DNA of 64,000 nt from Listeria cossartiae subsp. cossartiae (GCF_014224155.1 NZ_JAASUI010000002.1:434001-498000); one strand, 5' to 3'. Shown: positions 49,152 through 58,633, counted from the stretch's first letter. Notes: generated by a model not told the origin, from the letters alone. Made by a program: numbers and translations.

Positions 49152-49283
49152 TGGTATTGTTTGCCCCACAATAAGCCCCGGAAGGTTGTTGTGTTTAAAC
49201 AATAAAAATATAGAATAGCATTTCGGGAATTAGGAACAGTTTTCGGGAGCTAATTTGTTTCAATTTATTTAGGAGGGTAATTC
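49152..49283 (+). ncRNA. L13-type leader RNA
   Basis: Outer stem ATTGTTT (49156-49162) / AAACAAT (49197-49203) and inner stem CACAA (49167-49171) / TTGTG (49089+, at 49189-49193), with a G/C-rich loop. Position and shape fit the Firmicute L13 leader, proposed to bind L13 for feedback. The regulatory role is from family knowledge. Confidence 0.65.
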
Positions 49284-49721
49284 ATGCGTACAACTTATAT
49301 GGCGAAACCCGGCGAAGTAGAACGTAAATGGTACGTTATCGACGCTACTGGTGTTTCTTTAGGACGTTTATCCAGTGAAGTTGCTTCAATTCTTCGCGGA
49401 AAAAACAAACCACAATTTACTCCACATATCGACACTGGAGACTTTGTAATCATCATCAACGCTGGTAAGATTGGTCTTACTGGTAAAAAAGCTACTGACA
49501 AAATTTACTACCGTCACTCTCAATATCCAGGCGGTTTGAAATCTCGTACTGCAGGCGAAATGCGTACAAACAATCCTGAGAGATTATTAGAACTATCTAT
49601 CAAAGGTATGCTTCCAAAAAATTCTCTTGGACGTCAATTATTCAAAAAATTACACGTATACGGTGGATCTGAGCACGAACACGCAGCTCAACAACCAGAA
49701 GTATACGAATTACGCGGTTAA
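49284..49721 (+). CDS. rplM: 50S ribosomal protein L13
   Basis: A 145-residue L13, an early 50S assembly protein. [20 protein letters not shown] start; ATG 49284 after AGGAGGG. Forms a two-gene operon with rpsI behind its own promoter and leader. Confidence 0.98.
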   Translation: MRTTYMAKPGEVERKWYVIDATGVSLGRLSSEVASILRGKNKPQFTPHIDTGDFVIIINAGKIGLTGKKATDKIYYRHSQYPGGLKSRTAGEMRTNNPERLLELSIKGMLPKNSLGRQLFKKLHVYGGSEHEHAAQQPEVYELRG

Positions 49722-49742
49722 TTAATAAAGGAGGAATACTAA

Positions 49743-50135
49743 GTGGCTCAAGTACAATATTACGGAACTGGTCGTCGTAAAAGCTCTGTAGCTCGCGTAC
49801 GTTTAGTACCAGGCGACGGCAAAATCGTTATTAACAATAGAGACTGGGAAGATTACATCCCATTTGCAGCTCTTCGTGAAGTTATCAAACAACCTTTAGT
49901 AGCTACAGAAACTTTAGGTAACTATGATGTACTAGTAAACGTTCACGGTGGTGGTTACACTGGTCAAGCCGGTGCTATCCGTCATGGTGTAGCTCGTGCA
50001 CTATTACAAGTGGCTCCTGAGTACCGTCCAGCACTTAAATCTGCTGGCCTACTTACTCGTGACCCTCGTATGAAAGAACGTAAAAAATACGGACTTAAAG
50101 GCGCGCGTCGTGCACCTCAGTTCTCAAAACGTTAA
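49743..50135 (+). CDS. rpsI: 30S ribosomal protein S9
   Basis: A 130-residue S9 whose C-terminal tail ([10 protein letters not shown]) touches the P-site tRNA anticodon stem. GTG start at 49743 after AAGGAGG. Confidence 0.98.
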   Translation: MAQVQYYGTGRRKSSVARVRLVPGDGKIVINNRDWEDYIPFAALREVIKQPLVATETLGNYDVLVNVHGGGYTGQAGAIRHGVARALLQVAPEYRPALKSAGLLTRDPRMKERKKYGLKGARRAPQFSKR

Positions 50136-50146
50136 TATGTCGTTTC

Positions 50147-50182
50147 AAAGCATTTCCCTTTTCGGAGGGGGATGCTTTTTTT
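50147..50182 (+). terminator. rpsI terminator
   Basis: AAAGCAT-TT-CCC / GGG-GG-ATGCTTT with a T-run. It marks the end of the conserved core before the accessory LXG-CRISPR region. Confidence 0.92.
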
Positions 50183-50431
50183 GTTTTAGTTTTAGCATAG
50201 TTTGATGAAACTACATAGAGGAAAAGTAATGTAAGTGGCTATTTTGCAGTGAGATTAAATTGATGAAGAGGGTGCAAATGAATTAAGAGTTGTACAAGTT
50301 AATTAGTATTATTGGAGTCATACTGTTTGTGAATGTTATAATAAAAGTAGATTATAAACATCAAAAGAGAGGGTGCAAACACATGAAACGAGAAAAACAA
50401 TACATGTCACGATACAAGGGGCAGATGCTCG
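50183..50431 (+). other. rpsI-LXG gap with a 20-codon ORF
   Basis: AT-rich, with TATAAT at 50337-50342 (weak -35). GAGGGTGCAAA occurs twice (50268-50278 and 50371-50381). After the second copy ATG 50383 opens a 20-codon frame (MKREKQYMSRYKGQMLVESN) that overlaps the toxin start in another frame. It may couple translation, or be what remains of a partner gene. Confidence 0.4.
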
Positions 50432-51817
50432 TTGAGTCGAATTGACATCGCAGAATTAAACAGATTTCTACATAACTTGAAAAGTAGTAATGATGAAGCA
50501 AGAAGAATGCTTGGAAAAGTGCAAGAAGTTGCGAAAGCGTATGCGACTGATGCCAGTTTGAAAGGGAAAGCAATTGAAACATCTCAAGCCTATTTCGATC
50601 AAACTTATTCTGTTATTTGTAAAAGTCTTATCGAAGCACTGAATGAAAGTGAAGAAAGGCTAGAGTGTTATATTTGTGAGTTTGGAGAGCAAGTAGACTC
50701 TTCATATAACGCCCGAATCGATGCAGAAATGTTGCAAGAAGCAATATTTCGATTAGCTGAAATTAAACGGAAACAAGAAGACCTCTTGCAAAGAATATCT
50801 GCTTCTACAGGAACATTATATGAAGGTGAACAACAAAGGCTTCGCACCCAATTCACGGATGCCTTGGAGCAAGAAAAAATCTTAGAACGCTACATTGCTT
50901 TTGAACAGAGTCATGGCCGTTTTTTTGACTCATTTAGTGAGCTTGTTTATTGCGCGGGGAAGGCAGTTCGAGAACTATCCGATAACGTTACATTTAATAG
51001 TCAAACAGGTACATATAATATAGGTAAGTTAGATACCAATAAGTTTCACATACTGCAGAAGTTTTTGCCTAAAAAGAAAAAGTATAATTTTAATGAATAT
51101 GAAATCAGGTGGAATGGCGCTACTCACATTTTACTTAAAGGTGGCATAATAGATGCAGAGGCAACAGCCGCTTACAATGATGCTGTAGCAAAAGGAGAAA
51201 TACCCAAAGTCTCCAATCAAGCAACCGAAAGCGCAGAAGAAATTAACGCGGTTGTTAATGCACTCAAAAAAGGACAAGACCCCATTACTGGTCAGGAAAT
51301 AAGCAAAGCGCAGAGTTTTGGAATCACGATAGGTTTAGTTTATATGTATGTTGGAGGCAAATACAAAGGAAGAAAGATTAAGCTGCCGAAAAGTGCGTTA
51401 GAAAATTTGGAGAAGCAGCAGGCGTTTAAAGATAAGGGAGTTGGTGGAGCTGATATTCCAAAACCTAATGTTGGGATTGTGCAATCAAGAGTAAATTTAG
51501 CAGAAAACCCGACTAGATTTAGCCCGTCAAAAAATGCGGGGATGAAACACGTCAGAAATAGACATTATAATCCTTCGAAAAATGCAGGGCAGTTTACAAT
51601 CCCTGAGTCAGATTTAAAAAATATACTGCAATCAAAACAAGTTGTAAAAACACCTGTAAAGCAGATAGAATCTGGAGACTTTGAAAGAGTAATAGATATA
51701 GGCAAAAATATGGGGACTGTTAAGCCTAGCTTAGGCGGTCAAACAACAACATGGATAAAGGTTATCACGGATAAAGCAGGCAATATAATTACTACTTATC
51801 CTGTACCTAAGCCTTAG
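50432..51817 (+). CDS. LXG-domain polymorphic toxin
   Basis: A 461-residue protein. The N-terminal 200 residues are an LXG domain (MSRIDIAELNRFL, LKG at 43-45, long helices), the signal for export by the type VIIb secretion system. The middle (about 270-340) resembles a pretoxin linker. The C-terminal 100 residues hold KHVRNRHY (His373, His378), two PSKNAG repeats and a final IITTYPVP. This pattern recalls BECR-fold RNase toxins such as EndoU or CdiA types, but I cannot name the family. TTG start 10 bases after AAGGGG. No small LXG partner genes precede it. Confidence 0.8.
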   Translation: MSRIDIAELNRFLHNLKSSNDEARRMLGKVQEVAKAYATDASLKGKAIETSQAYFDQTYSVICKSLIEALNESEERLECYICEFGEQVDSSYNARIDAEMLQEAIFRLAEIKRKQEDLLQRISASTGTLYEGEQQRLRTQFTDALEQEKILERYIAFEQSHGRFFDSFSELVYCAGKAVRELSDNVTFNSQTGTYNIGKLDTNKFHILQKFLPKKKKYNFNEYEIRWNGATHILLKGGIIDAEATAAYNDAVAKGEIPKVSNQATESAEEINAVVNALKKGQDPITGQEISKAQSFGITIGLVYMYVGGKYKGRKIKLPKSALENLEKQQAFKDKGVGGADIPKPNVGIVQSRVNLAENPTRFSPSKNAGMKHVRNRHYNPSKNAGQFTIPESDLKNILQSKQVVKTPVKQIESGDFERVIDIGKNMGTVKPSLGGQTTTWIKVITDKAGNIITTYPVPKP

Positions 51818-51826
51818 GAGGAGAAT

Positions 51827-52315
51827 ATGAAAGAAGATATTTTAGCGATTTACAATAAGTTTGAAATCAATAATTTGAACATGTTCTTTGATGATCTTAT
51901 TGAATATGTGAACAAGTATTATACTGTGTTTTCGAAATATATATCTTTAGATTACCTAGATGCAATAACGAGACTTGATTCTACAAGTTTAATTCTAGGA
52001 CATTCTGATGACAATTTTGAAATAGCCATCCCTTTTTATACAAATAAGGTTATAGAAGGTTTAAATGAAGAAGAACTTTCTAATCAAGTCTCATCATTGA
52101 TATGGGATTTAAGTGCTTATATGACGGAGGAGTTATGTCCTAGCTGTAATGATAGTAATTTACGATTAACAACAATGGTCAGTAGAGAGGATATACTGGT
52201 TAAATTTTGTGATGAATGTTTGTATACGGGCATTAGAAATGAACATGTGGAAATTGAAGAAGAGCTTATTCCAGCACCAAAGAAGAAGGTAGAAGAGTAT
52301 TTAAGGGTAACATAA
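51827..52315 (+). CDS. Candidate immunity protein with a zinc ribbon
   Basis: A 162-residue acidic protein starting 9 bases after the toxin stop with AGGAGGAG. It has a CPSC...CDEC pair (Cys104, Cys107, Cys128, Cys131), which should bind zinc. No signal or membrane segment. Position directly after a polymorphic toxin gene makes it the likely cognate immunity protein; the family is not one I recognise. AT-rich like the toxin. Confidence 0.65.
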   Translation: MKEDILAIYNKFEINNLNMFFDDLIEYVNKYYTVFSKYISLDYLDAITRLDSTSLILGHSDDNFEIAIPFYTNKVIEGLNEEELSNQVSSLIWDLSAYMTEELCPSCNDSNLRLTTMVSREDILVKFCDECLYTGIRNEHVEIEEELIPAPKKKVEEYLRVT

Positions 52316-52405
52316 TATGCCGCCCCCTAAAGGTCAAAATAAAAAAGGCGCCTTATCATGATGTTAGTAAGCGCAGGTCTATAATTAATTTTTCAGGAAA
52401 AACTA

Positions 52406-52442
52406 AAAGAACAAACCACTTAAAATTGGTTTGTTCTTTTTA
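52406..52442. terminator. Terminator after the toxin/immunity pair
   Basis: AAAGAACAAACCA / TGGTTTGTTCTTT, a perfect 13-bp stem with T-runs on either strand, so usable from both sides. Confidence 0.93.
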
Positions 52443-52508
52443 TTTAAACTTAAATTATATTCTTAGGTCTTTGTATAGCTAGATGCAAAAGAACAATAAT
52501 TCATTGTG

Positions 52509-52546
52509 ATTATTATAACAAATCTATAAAAACATGTTATAATAAT
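52509..52546. promoter_or_regulatory. Symmetric dyad with a TATAAT on each strand
   Basis: ATTATTATAACA (52509-52520) and TGTTATAATAAT (52535-52546) are perfect 12-bp inverted repeats, 14 bases apart. TATAAT (52538-52543) reads toward cas9 with a poor -35, and an identical box reads the other way. This is the best candidate for the cas9 operon promoter; the symmetry also suggests an operator. Confidence 0.5.
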
Positions 52547-52618
52547 TAAAGGTTCATAATAATTAGACAAAGAGATAAATAAGGATACTTTGCAATATAA
52601 AGATAGAAAAAACTACAC

Positions 52619-52710
52619 AAAAAAAGCGCCGAAACAGCGCTACTTAATTAAAAGTTGATAACGGACAAAGCCTTATTTTAACTTGCTATGTTATTTTGAA
52701 TACTAACAAT
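52619..52710 (-). ncRNA. tracrRNA of the type II-A CRISPR system
   Basis: Read on the minus strand from 52710, it begins ATTGTTAGTATTC, the anti-repeat. It shares the 17-base GCTATGTTATTTTGAAT complement and then CTAACAA with the CRISPR repeat, one mismatch between. A bulge, a nexus-like GGCTTTGTCC region and a final GCGC-rich hairpin with a T-run (52619-52625) follow. About 92 nt. It pairs with pre-crRNA for RNase III cleavage and holds the guide in Cas9. Matches the L. innocua tracrRNA as I remember it. Confidence 0.95.
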
Positions 52711-52716
52711 ATATAC

Positions 52717-52744
52717 ATTGTACCAAATTATAAAAAGAATGCAA
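52717..52744 (-). promoter_or_regulatory. tracrRNA promoter
   Basis: On the minus strand TTGCAT (52739-52744), 16-bp spacer, TACAAT (52717-52722). Start predicted at about 52710, exactly where the anti-repeat begins. It overlaps the 5' leader of cas9. Confidence 0.75.
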
Positions 52745-52771
52745 CTAAAAATTGTTGAAGGGATGAAAAAA

Positions 52772-55700
52772 ATGAAAAAACCGTACACGATTGGCTTAGA
52801 CATAGGGACGAATTCGGTTGGATGGGCAGTGTTATCAGATCAGTATGATTTAGTGAAGAGAAAAATGAAAATTTCTGGAGACTCAGAGAAAAAACAGATT
52901 AAGAAGAATTTCTGGGGTGTTAGACTGTTTAAGGAAGGCGAAACAGCAGTAGTGAGAAGAAAGAGCAGAACGGCTAGAAGGAGAATAGAGAGAAGGCGCA
53001 ATCGTATTTCTTATTTACAAGAAATCTTTGCAATACAGATGAATGAAGTAGATGATAACTTTTTTAACCGATTGAAAGAAAGTTTTTATGTCGAAAGCGA
53101 TAAAAAGTATAATCGTCATCCTTTTTTTGGAACAATAGAGGAGGAAGTTGCTTACTACAAAGATTTTCCAACAATCTATCACTTACGAAAAGAATTAATT
53201 GATTCCCAGAAAAAAGCAGACTTGAGACTAGTTTATTTAGCTTTATCTCATATTATAAAATATCGAGGACACTTTTTGATTGAAGGTGCACTTGATACTA
53301 AAAACACTTCTATAGATGAAATGTTTAAGCAATTTCTACAGATATATAATCAAGTATTTGCAAATGACATCGAAGAAGCCTCACTCAAAAAAACAGAAAA
53401 AAATCAAGAAGTAGCTCAAATTCTTGCAGGAAAGTTTACGCGAAAAGATAAGCTAGATAAAATCTTAAGTTTATATCCAGGGGAAAAAACTACAGGAGTC
53501 TTTGCACAATTCGTAAATATAATTGTAGGTAGTACTGGGAAGTTTAAAAAACATTTTAATCTGCATGAAGAAAAAGATATTAATTGTGCGAAGGATACTT
53601 ATGATACAGATTTAGAATCCTTGTTAGCGATAATTGGAGATGAGTTTGCTGAAGTCTTTGTTGCAGCAAAAAATGCCTATAATGCTGTTGTGTTATCGAA
53701 TATTATTACGGTTACTGATTCAACGACAAGAGCGAAATTGTCGGCTAGCATGATTGAACGTTTTGAAAACCATAAAGAAGATTTGAAAAAAATGAAAAAA
53801 TTTGTTAGAACTTATGTGCCAGAAAAATATGATGAAATATTTGAAGATACCGAAAAACATGGCTACGCAGGTTATATAAGCGGTAAAACAAAGCAAGCAG
53901 ATTTTTATAAATATATGAAAGCAACATTAGAGAAAATCGAAGGCGCAGATTATTTTATTGCTAAAATAGAAGAAGAAAACTTTTTACGAAAACAGCGGAC
54001 ATTTGATAATGGCGTTATTCCGCACCAACTACATTTGGAAGAACTAGAGGCAATTTTACATCAACAAGCCAAATATTATCCTTTTTTAAGAGAAGACTAT
54101 GAAAAAATAAAGAGTTTAGTAACATTTAGGATTCCTTATTTTGTAGGTCCCTTAGCTAAAGGGCAAAGTGAATTCGCTTGGTTAACTCGAAAAGCTGACG
54201 GTGAAATTAGACCATGGAATATAGAAGAAAAAGTAGATTTCGGCAAGTCTGCGGTAGATTTCATTGAGAAGATGACGAATAAAGATACATATTTGCCTAA
54301 AGAAAATGTGTTACCTAAACATAGTTTGTGTTATCAAAAATACATGGTTTATAATGAGCTAACCAAAATCAGATACATTGATGATCAAGGGAAAACGAAC
54401 TATTTTTCAGGGCAGGAAAAACAACAGATTTTTAATGACTTATTTAAGCAAAAACGTAAAGTGAAAAAGAAAGATTTGGAGTTATTTTTACGCAATATAA
54501 ACCATGTTGAAAGTCCAACCATTGAAGGTTTGGAGGACTCTTTTAATGCTAGTTATGCTACCTATCATGATTTACTGAAGGTAGGGATAAAACAAGAAAT
54601 TCTTGATAACCCACTAAATACGGACATGCTAGAAGATATAGTCAAAATTTTAACTGTGTTTGAAGATAAACGTATGATTAAAGAGCAGTTACAGCAATTC
54701 TCTGATGTTTTGGATGGAACAGTTCTGAAAAAATTAGAACGACGACATTATACAGGATGGGGAAGATTGTCAGCTAAGTTACTTGTTGGAATTCGTGATA
54801 AACAATCTCATCTTACTATTTTAGATTATTTGATGAATGACGATGGGCTAAATCGCAATCTGATGCAATTAATAAATGATAGTAATTTATCATTCAAATC
54901 AATTATCGAGAAAGAGCAAGTATCTACAACTGATAAAGACCTTCAAAGTATTGTAGCGGATCTTGCTGGTAGTCCCGCTATTAAAAAAGGTATCCTGCAA
55001 AGTTTGAAAATTGTTGACGAACTGGTTAGTGTAATGGGCTACCCACCTCAAACAATTGTTGTAGAAATGGCAAGAGAAAACCAAACAACAAATAAAGGGA
55101 AAAATAATTCTAAGCCGCGTTATAAATCATTAGAAAAAGCTATCAAAGAATTCGGTAGCCAAATTTTGAAAGAACACCCGACTGATAATCAAGAATTAAA
55201 AAATAATAGACTGTATCTGTATTATTTGCAGAATGGGAAGGATATGTACACTGGACAAGAGTTAGATATTCATAATCTTTCTAACTATGATATCGATCAT
55301 ATCGTGCCCCAGAGTTTTATAACAGATAATTCCATTGATAATCTTGTATTGACGAGTTCGGCTGGAAACCGAGAAAAAGGGGATGATGTTCCGCCGCTAG
55401 ATATCGTTCAAAAGAGGAAAATATTTTGGGAGAAGTTATACCAAGGAAATTTGATGAGCAAGCGTAAATTTGATTATTTAACTAAAGCTGAACGTGGCGG
55501 GCTTACCGAAGCAGATAAAGCGAGATTTATTCATCGACAATTAGTAGAAACTCGTCAAATAACGAAGAACGTGGCCAATATTTTACATCAACGTTTTAAT
55601 TATAAAACTGATGACAATGAAAATACCGTGGAGCCGGTTCGGATTGTAACATTGAAATCCGCGTTGGTTAGCCAATTCCGCAAGCAATTTCAATTATACA

Positions 55701-56776
55701 AGGTGCGTGAAGTTAATGATTATCACCACGCACACGATGCATATTTAAATGGCGTTGTCGCTAATACGTTATTAAAAGTATACCCGCAGTTAGAACCAGA
55801 ATTTGTTTACGGTGAATATCATCAATTTGATTGGTTTAAAGCAAATAGAGCTACGGCGAAAAAACAATTTTATTCAAACATTATGCTGTTCTTTGCACAA
55901 AAAGAACGAATAATAGATGAAAATGGTGAGATTCTTTGGGATAAAAAGTATCTGGAAACTATCAAGAAAGTTCTTAACTATCGACAAATGAATATTGTTA
56001 AGAAAACAGAAATTCAAAAAGGCGAATTTTCAAATCAGAATCCTAAACCGAGAGGGGATTCCAGTAAATTAATTCCTACGAAAACAAACTTGAATCCAAT
56101 AAAATACGGTGGTTTCGAGGGTTCTAATATGGCTTACGCAATCATCATTGAACATGAAAAGCAAAAGAAGAAGGTAACAATTGAGAAAAAACTAATTCAA
56201 ATTAACATCATGGAACGTAAGGCATTTGAAAAAGATGAGAAATTTTTCTTAGAAGGAAAGGGGTATCATCGGCCTAAAGTGCTAACGAAATTACCGAAGT
56301 ATGCGTTATATGAATGTGAACAAGGGCGCCGAAGAATGCTTTCAGGTGCTAATGAAGCTCAAAAAGGAAATCAGCAGGTCTTGCCAAATCATCTAGTAGC
56401 ACTGCTATACCATGCGAAAAATTGCGAGGCAAGTGATGGAAAAAGTCTTGATTATATTGAAAGTCATAGAGAAATGTTTGGTGAACTACTAACACATATA
56501 TCAGAATTTGCGAAAAGATATACATTAGCCGATGCTAATTTAAACAAACTTACGAAGCTTTTTGAGCAAAATAAAGAGGGCGATATCCAGGCTATTGCAC
56601 AATCTTTTATTAATTTAATGGTATTTAATGCGATGGGAGCACCGGCAAGTTTTAAATTTTTTGAAACTAAAATTGAGCGTAAAAGATATAACAATCTTAA
56701 AGAACTATTAAACTCCACCATCATCTACCAATCAATCACAGGGTTATATGAATCGCGAAAAAGGCTGGATGATTAA
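52772..56776 (+). CDS. cas9: CRISPR-associated endonuclease Cas9 (type II-A)
   Basis: A 1334-residue Cas9, start ATG 52772 (MKKPYTIGLDIG). RuvC residues Asp10, Glu765, His985/His986 and Asp989 and HNH residues Asp842, His843 and Asn866 are all present, so both nuclease sites look active. An Arg-rich bridge helix follows the first RuvC segment (RTARRRIERRRNRI). Arg1303 and Arg1305 in ERKRYNN align with the SpCas9 PAM-reading pair Arg1333/Arg1335, predicting an NGG PAM. Length and both termini match L. innocua Cas9 from memory, though scattered differences occur, for example just before the bridge helix. Adjacent to cas1. Confidence 0.98.
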   Translation: MKKPYTIGLDIGTNSVGWAVLSDQYDLVKRKMKISGDSEKKQIKKNFWGVRLFKEGETAVVRRKSRTARRRIERRRNRISYLQEIFAIQMNEVDDNFFNRLKESFYVESDKKYNRHPFFGTIEEEVAYYKDFPTIYHLRKELIDSQKKADLRLVYLALSHIIKYRGHFLIEGALDTKNTSIDEMFKQFLQIYNQVFANDIEEASLKKTEKNQEVAQILAGKFTRKDKLDKILSLYPGEKTTGVFAQFVNIIVGSTGKFKKHFNLHEEKDINCAKDTYDTDLESLLAIIGDEFAEVFVAAKNAYNAVVLSNIITVTDSTTRAKLSASMIERFENHKEDLKKMKKFVRTYVPEKYDEIFEDTEKHGYAGYISGKTKQADFYKYMKATLEKIEGADYFIAKIEEENFLRKQRTFDNGVIPHQLHLEELEAILHQQAKYYPFLREDYEKIKSLVTFRIPYFVGPLAKGQSEFAWLTRKADGEIRPWNIEEKVDFGKSAVDFIEKMTNKDTYLPKENVLPKHSLCYQKYMVYNELTKIRYIDDQGKTNYFSGQEKQQIFNDLFKQKRKVKKKDLELFLRNINHVESPTIEGLEDSFNASYATYHDLLKVGIKQEILDNPLNTDMLEDIVKILTVFEDKRMIKEQLQQFSDVLDGTVLKKLERRHYTGWGRLSAKLLVGIRDKQSHLTILDYLMNDDGLNRNLMQLINDSNLSFKSIIEKEQVSTTDKDLQSIVADLAGSPAIKKGILQSLKIVDELVSVMGYPPQTIVVEMARENQTTNKGKNNSKPRYKSLEKAIKEFGSQILKEHPTDNQELKNNRLYLYYLQNGKDMYTGQELDIHNLSNYDIDHIVPQSFITDNSIDNLVLTSSAGNREKGDDVPPLDIVQKRKIFWEKLYQGNLMSKRKFDYLTKAERGGLTEADKARFIHRQLVETRQITKNVANILHQRFNYKTDDNENTVEPVRIVTLKSALVSQFRKQFQLYKVREVNDYHHAHDAYLNGVVANTLLKVYPQLEPEFVYGEYHQFDWFKANRATAKKQFYSNIMLFFAQKERIIDENGEILWDKKYLETIKKVLNYRQMNIVKKTEIQKGEFSNQNPKPRGDSSKLIPTKTNLNPIKYGGFEGSNMAYAIIIEHEKQKKKVTIEKKLIQINIMERKAFEKDEKFFLEGKGYHRPKVLTKLPKYALYECEQGRRRMLSGANEAQKGNQQVLPNHLVALLYHAKNCEASDGKSLDYIESHREMFGELLTHISEFAKRYTLADANLNKLTKLFEQNKEGDIQAIAQSFINLMVFNAMGAPASFKFFETKIERKRYNNLKELLNSTIIYQSITGLYESRKRLDD

Positions 56777-57643
56777 ATGGGCTGGCGGACAGTTGTTGTA
56801 AATTCACACTCGAAATTATCATACAAAAACCAGCATCTTGTTTTTAAATCTGCCTATCAACATGAAATGATTCATCTATCAGAAATTGATGTTCTCATAC
56901 TAGAAACAACAGATATTACTCTGACGACTATGTTAATCAACTGCTTAGTAGCTGAAAATATTTTGATTCTCTTTTGTGATAACAAGCGACTGCCTATTGG
57001 AAAGGTGCTTCCTTTTTATGGTCGACATGATAGTAGTTTGCAATTATCAAAGCAAATGGGATGGGATTCTGAATTAAAGTCCGAGGTATGGACAGAAATT
57101 ATTTCTCAGAAAATCTTAAACCAAAGTACGTTTTTATCGATGTTGAATTACGATGAAAAAGCTGATTCATTAATAAAGTTACATGAAACTTTAGAGATAT
57201 TTGATCCAACTAATCGGGAAGGACATGCAGCTAGGATATATTTCAATCAGCTTTTTGGAAATGATTTTACGAGGGAACAAGAAAATGATATTAATAGTGG
57301 GCTGAATTATGGCTATACATTATTGTTGAGTGTTTTTGCGCGAGAATTGGTGAAATCGGGGTGTATGACGCAATTTGGTTTAAAGCATTCTAATCAATTT
57401 AATGACTTCAATTTCGCCAGTGATATAATGGAACCTTTTAGACCACTAGTGGATCAAATTGTGTATGAAAAGCGAAATGAGGATTTTCAAGTAATCAAAC
57501 GCTCCTTATTTGAATTATTCAACAAGCAGTTTGACTATAATGATCAGCATATGTTTTTAACAAATATTGCTAGTGATTACACGAAAAAAATAGTAAAAGT
57601 CTTAAATGAAGAAAGGGAAGGAGTTCCTGAATTTAGGATATGA
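56777..57643 (+). CDS. cas1: CRISPR integrase Cas1 (type II)
   Basis: A 288-residue Cas1, starting on the base after the cas9 stop. Metal-binding residues Glu148 (NREGHAAR), His204 ([10 protein letters not shown]) and Glu219 (DIMEPFRP) are present, so integrase activity is expected. With Cas2, Csn2 and Cas9 it inserts new spacers at the leader end. Overlaps cas2 by 4 bases (ATGA). Confidence 0.97.
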   Translation: MGWRTVVVNSHSKLSYKNQHLVFKSAYQHEMIHLSEIDVLILETTDITLTTMLINCLVAENILILFCDNKRLPIGKVLPFYGRHDSSLQLSKQMGWDSELKSEVWTEIISQKILNQSTFLSMLNYDEKADSLIKLHETLEIFDPTNREGHAARIYFNQLFGNDFTREQENDINSGLNYGYTLLLSVFARELVKSGCMTQFGLKHSNQFNDFNFASDIMEPFRPLVDQIVYEKRNEDFQVIKRSLFELFNKQFDYNDQHMFLTNIASDYTKKIVKVLNEEREGVPEFRI

Positions 57644-57981
57644 GTTATCGATATATGAGAATGTTATTAATGTTTGATATGCCGACAGACACAGCCAAAG
57701 AAAGAAAAGCGTACCGTCAATTTCGACGCTTTATACTGAGCGAGGGTTTTATTATGCATCAATATTCCGTTTATAGTAAAATTTTATTAAATGGAACTGC
57801 TAGTAAGGCAATGCTCGCGCGCTTGAAACAACAAAATCCTAAAAAAGGCCTGATTACGCTATTGACTGTTACCGAAAAACAGTTTGCACGTATGGTATAT
57901 TTAAGTGGTGAACAGAATAAAAGTGTAGGTAATTCAGATGCCAGACTCATTTTCTTAGGAGATGCTATCGATGAATTTTAA
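57640..57981 (+). CDS. cas2: CRISPR-associated protein Cas2
   Basis: A 113-residue Cas2, [15 protein letters not shown] with Asp13 at the usual site, ferredoxin-like fold. It bridges two Cas1 dimers in the integration complex. ATGA overlap with cas1 and 11-base overlap with csn2. Confidence 0.97.
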   Translation: MSYRYMRMLLMFDMPTDTAKERKAYRQFRRFILSEGFIMHQYSVYSKILLNGTASKAMLARLKQQNPKKGLITLLTVTEKQFARMVYLSGEQNKSVGNSDARLIFLGDAIDEF

Positions 57982-58633
57982 TTTTAAACTACTTGATGAG
58001 CCTATAACAATTGAGGATTCGACCATATTTGTGATAGAAGATGTACGTGTTTTTGCAAATGTTGCAAAGTTGTTCTATCAATATGATGAAACAGAGGAAT
58101 TAAAAGTTTTCAACGCGAAACAGCAGCCCTTAAAAAGTAGTGAATTGATGTTGGTTACAGATATATTAGGCCACGATATCAATTCTGCTGCAACGTTAAA
58201 ATTAATTTATGCTGATTTAGAGCAGCAACTTAATGAAAAGCCCGAAGTAAAATCAATGATTGATAAGTTAACTGCGACAATTAGCGAGTTAATAGGTTAC
58301 GAGCTATTGGAGCATGAACTAGATTTAGAAGAAGATGAAATCACGGTTATTGAATTATTTAAAGCTTTAGGAATAAAAATAGAAACTAAAAGTGATACAA
58401 TTTTTGAGAAATTAATTGAAATTGTACAAGTCTATAAATATTTATCAAAGAAAAAATTGTTAGTTTTTATTAATGTATGTGCTTATCTTACAAAGGAAGA
58501 GTTGGTAGAATTAAGACGGTATATTTCTTTGTATCAAGTGAAAGTTTTGTTTATTGAACCTAGAAAAACAGACGGCTTTTCGCAGGTTATTCTGGATTCG
58601 GATTATTTTCTGCATGTGGAAAATGGTGTTTAA
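57971..58633 (+). CDS. csn2: CRISPR-associated protein Csn2 (marks subtype II-A)
   Basis: A 220-residue Csn2, which forms a tetrameric ring around DNA ends and is needed for spacer acquisition in II-A systems. I start at ATG 57971 ([11 protein letters not shown]), 10 bases after AGGAG, rather than the ATG at 57962. Its presence, with no cas4, fixes the subtype as II-A. Last cas gene before the array. Confidence 0.95.
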   Translation: MNFNFKLLDEPITIEDSTIFVIEDVRVFANVAKLFYQYDETEELKVFNAKQQPLKSSELMLVTDILGHDINSAATLKLIYADLEQQLNEKPEVKSMIDKLTATISELIGYELLEHELDLEEDEITVIELFKALGIKIETKSDTIFEKLIEIVQVYKYLSKKKLLVFINVCAYLTKEELVELRRYISLYQVKVLFIEPRKTDGFSQVILDSDYFLHVENGV

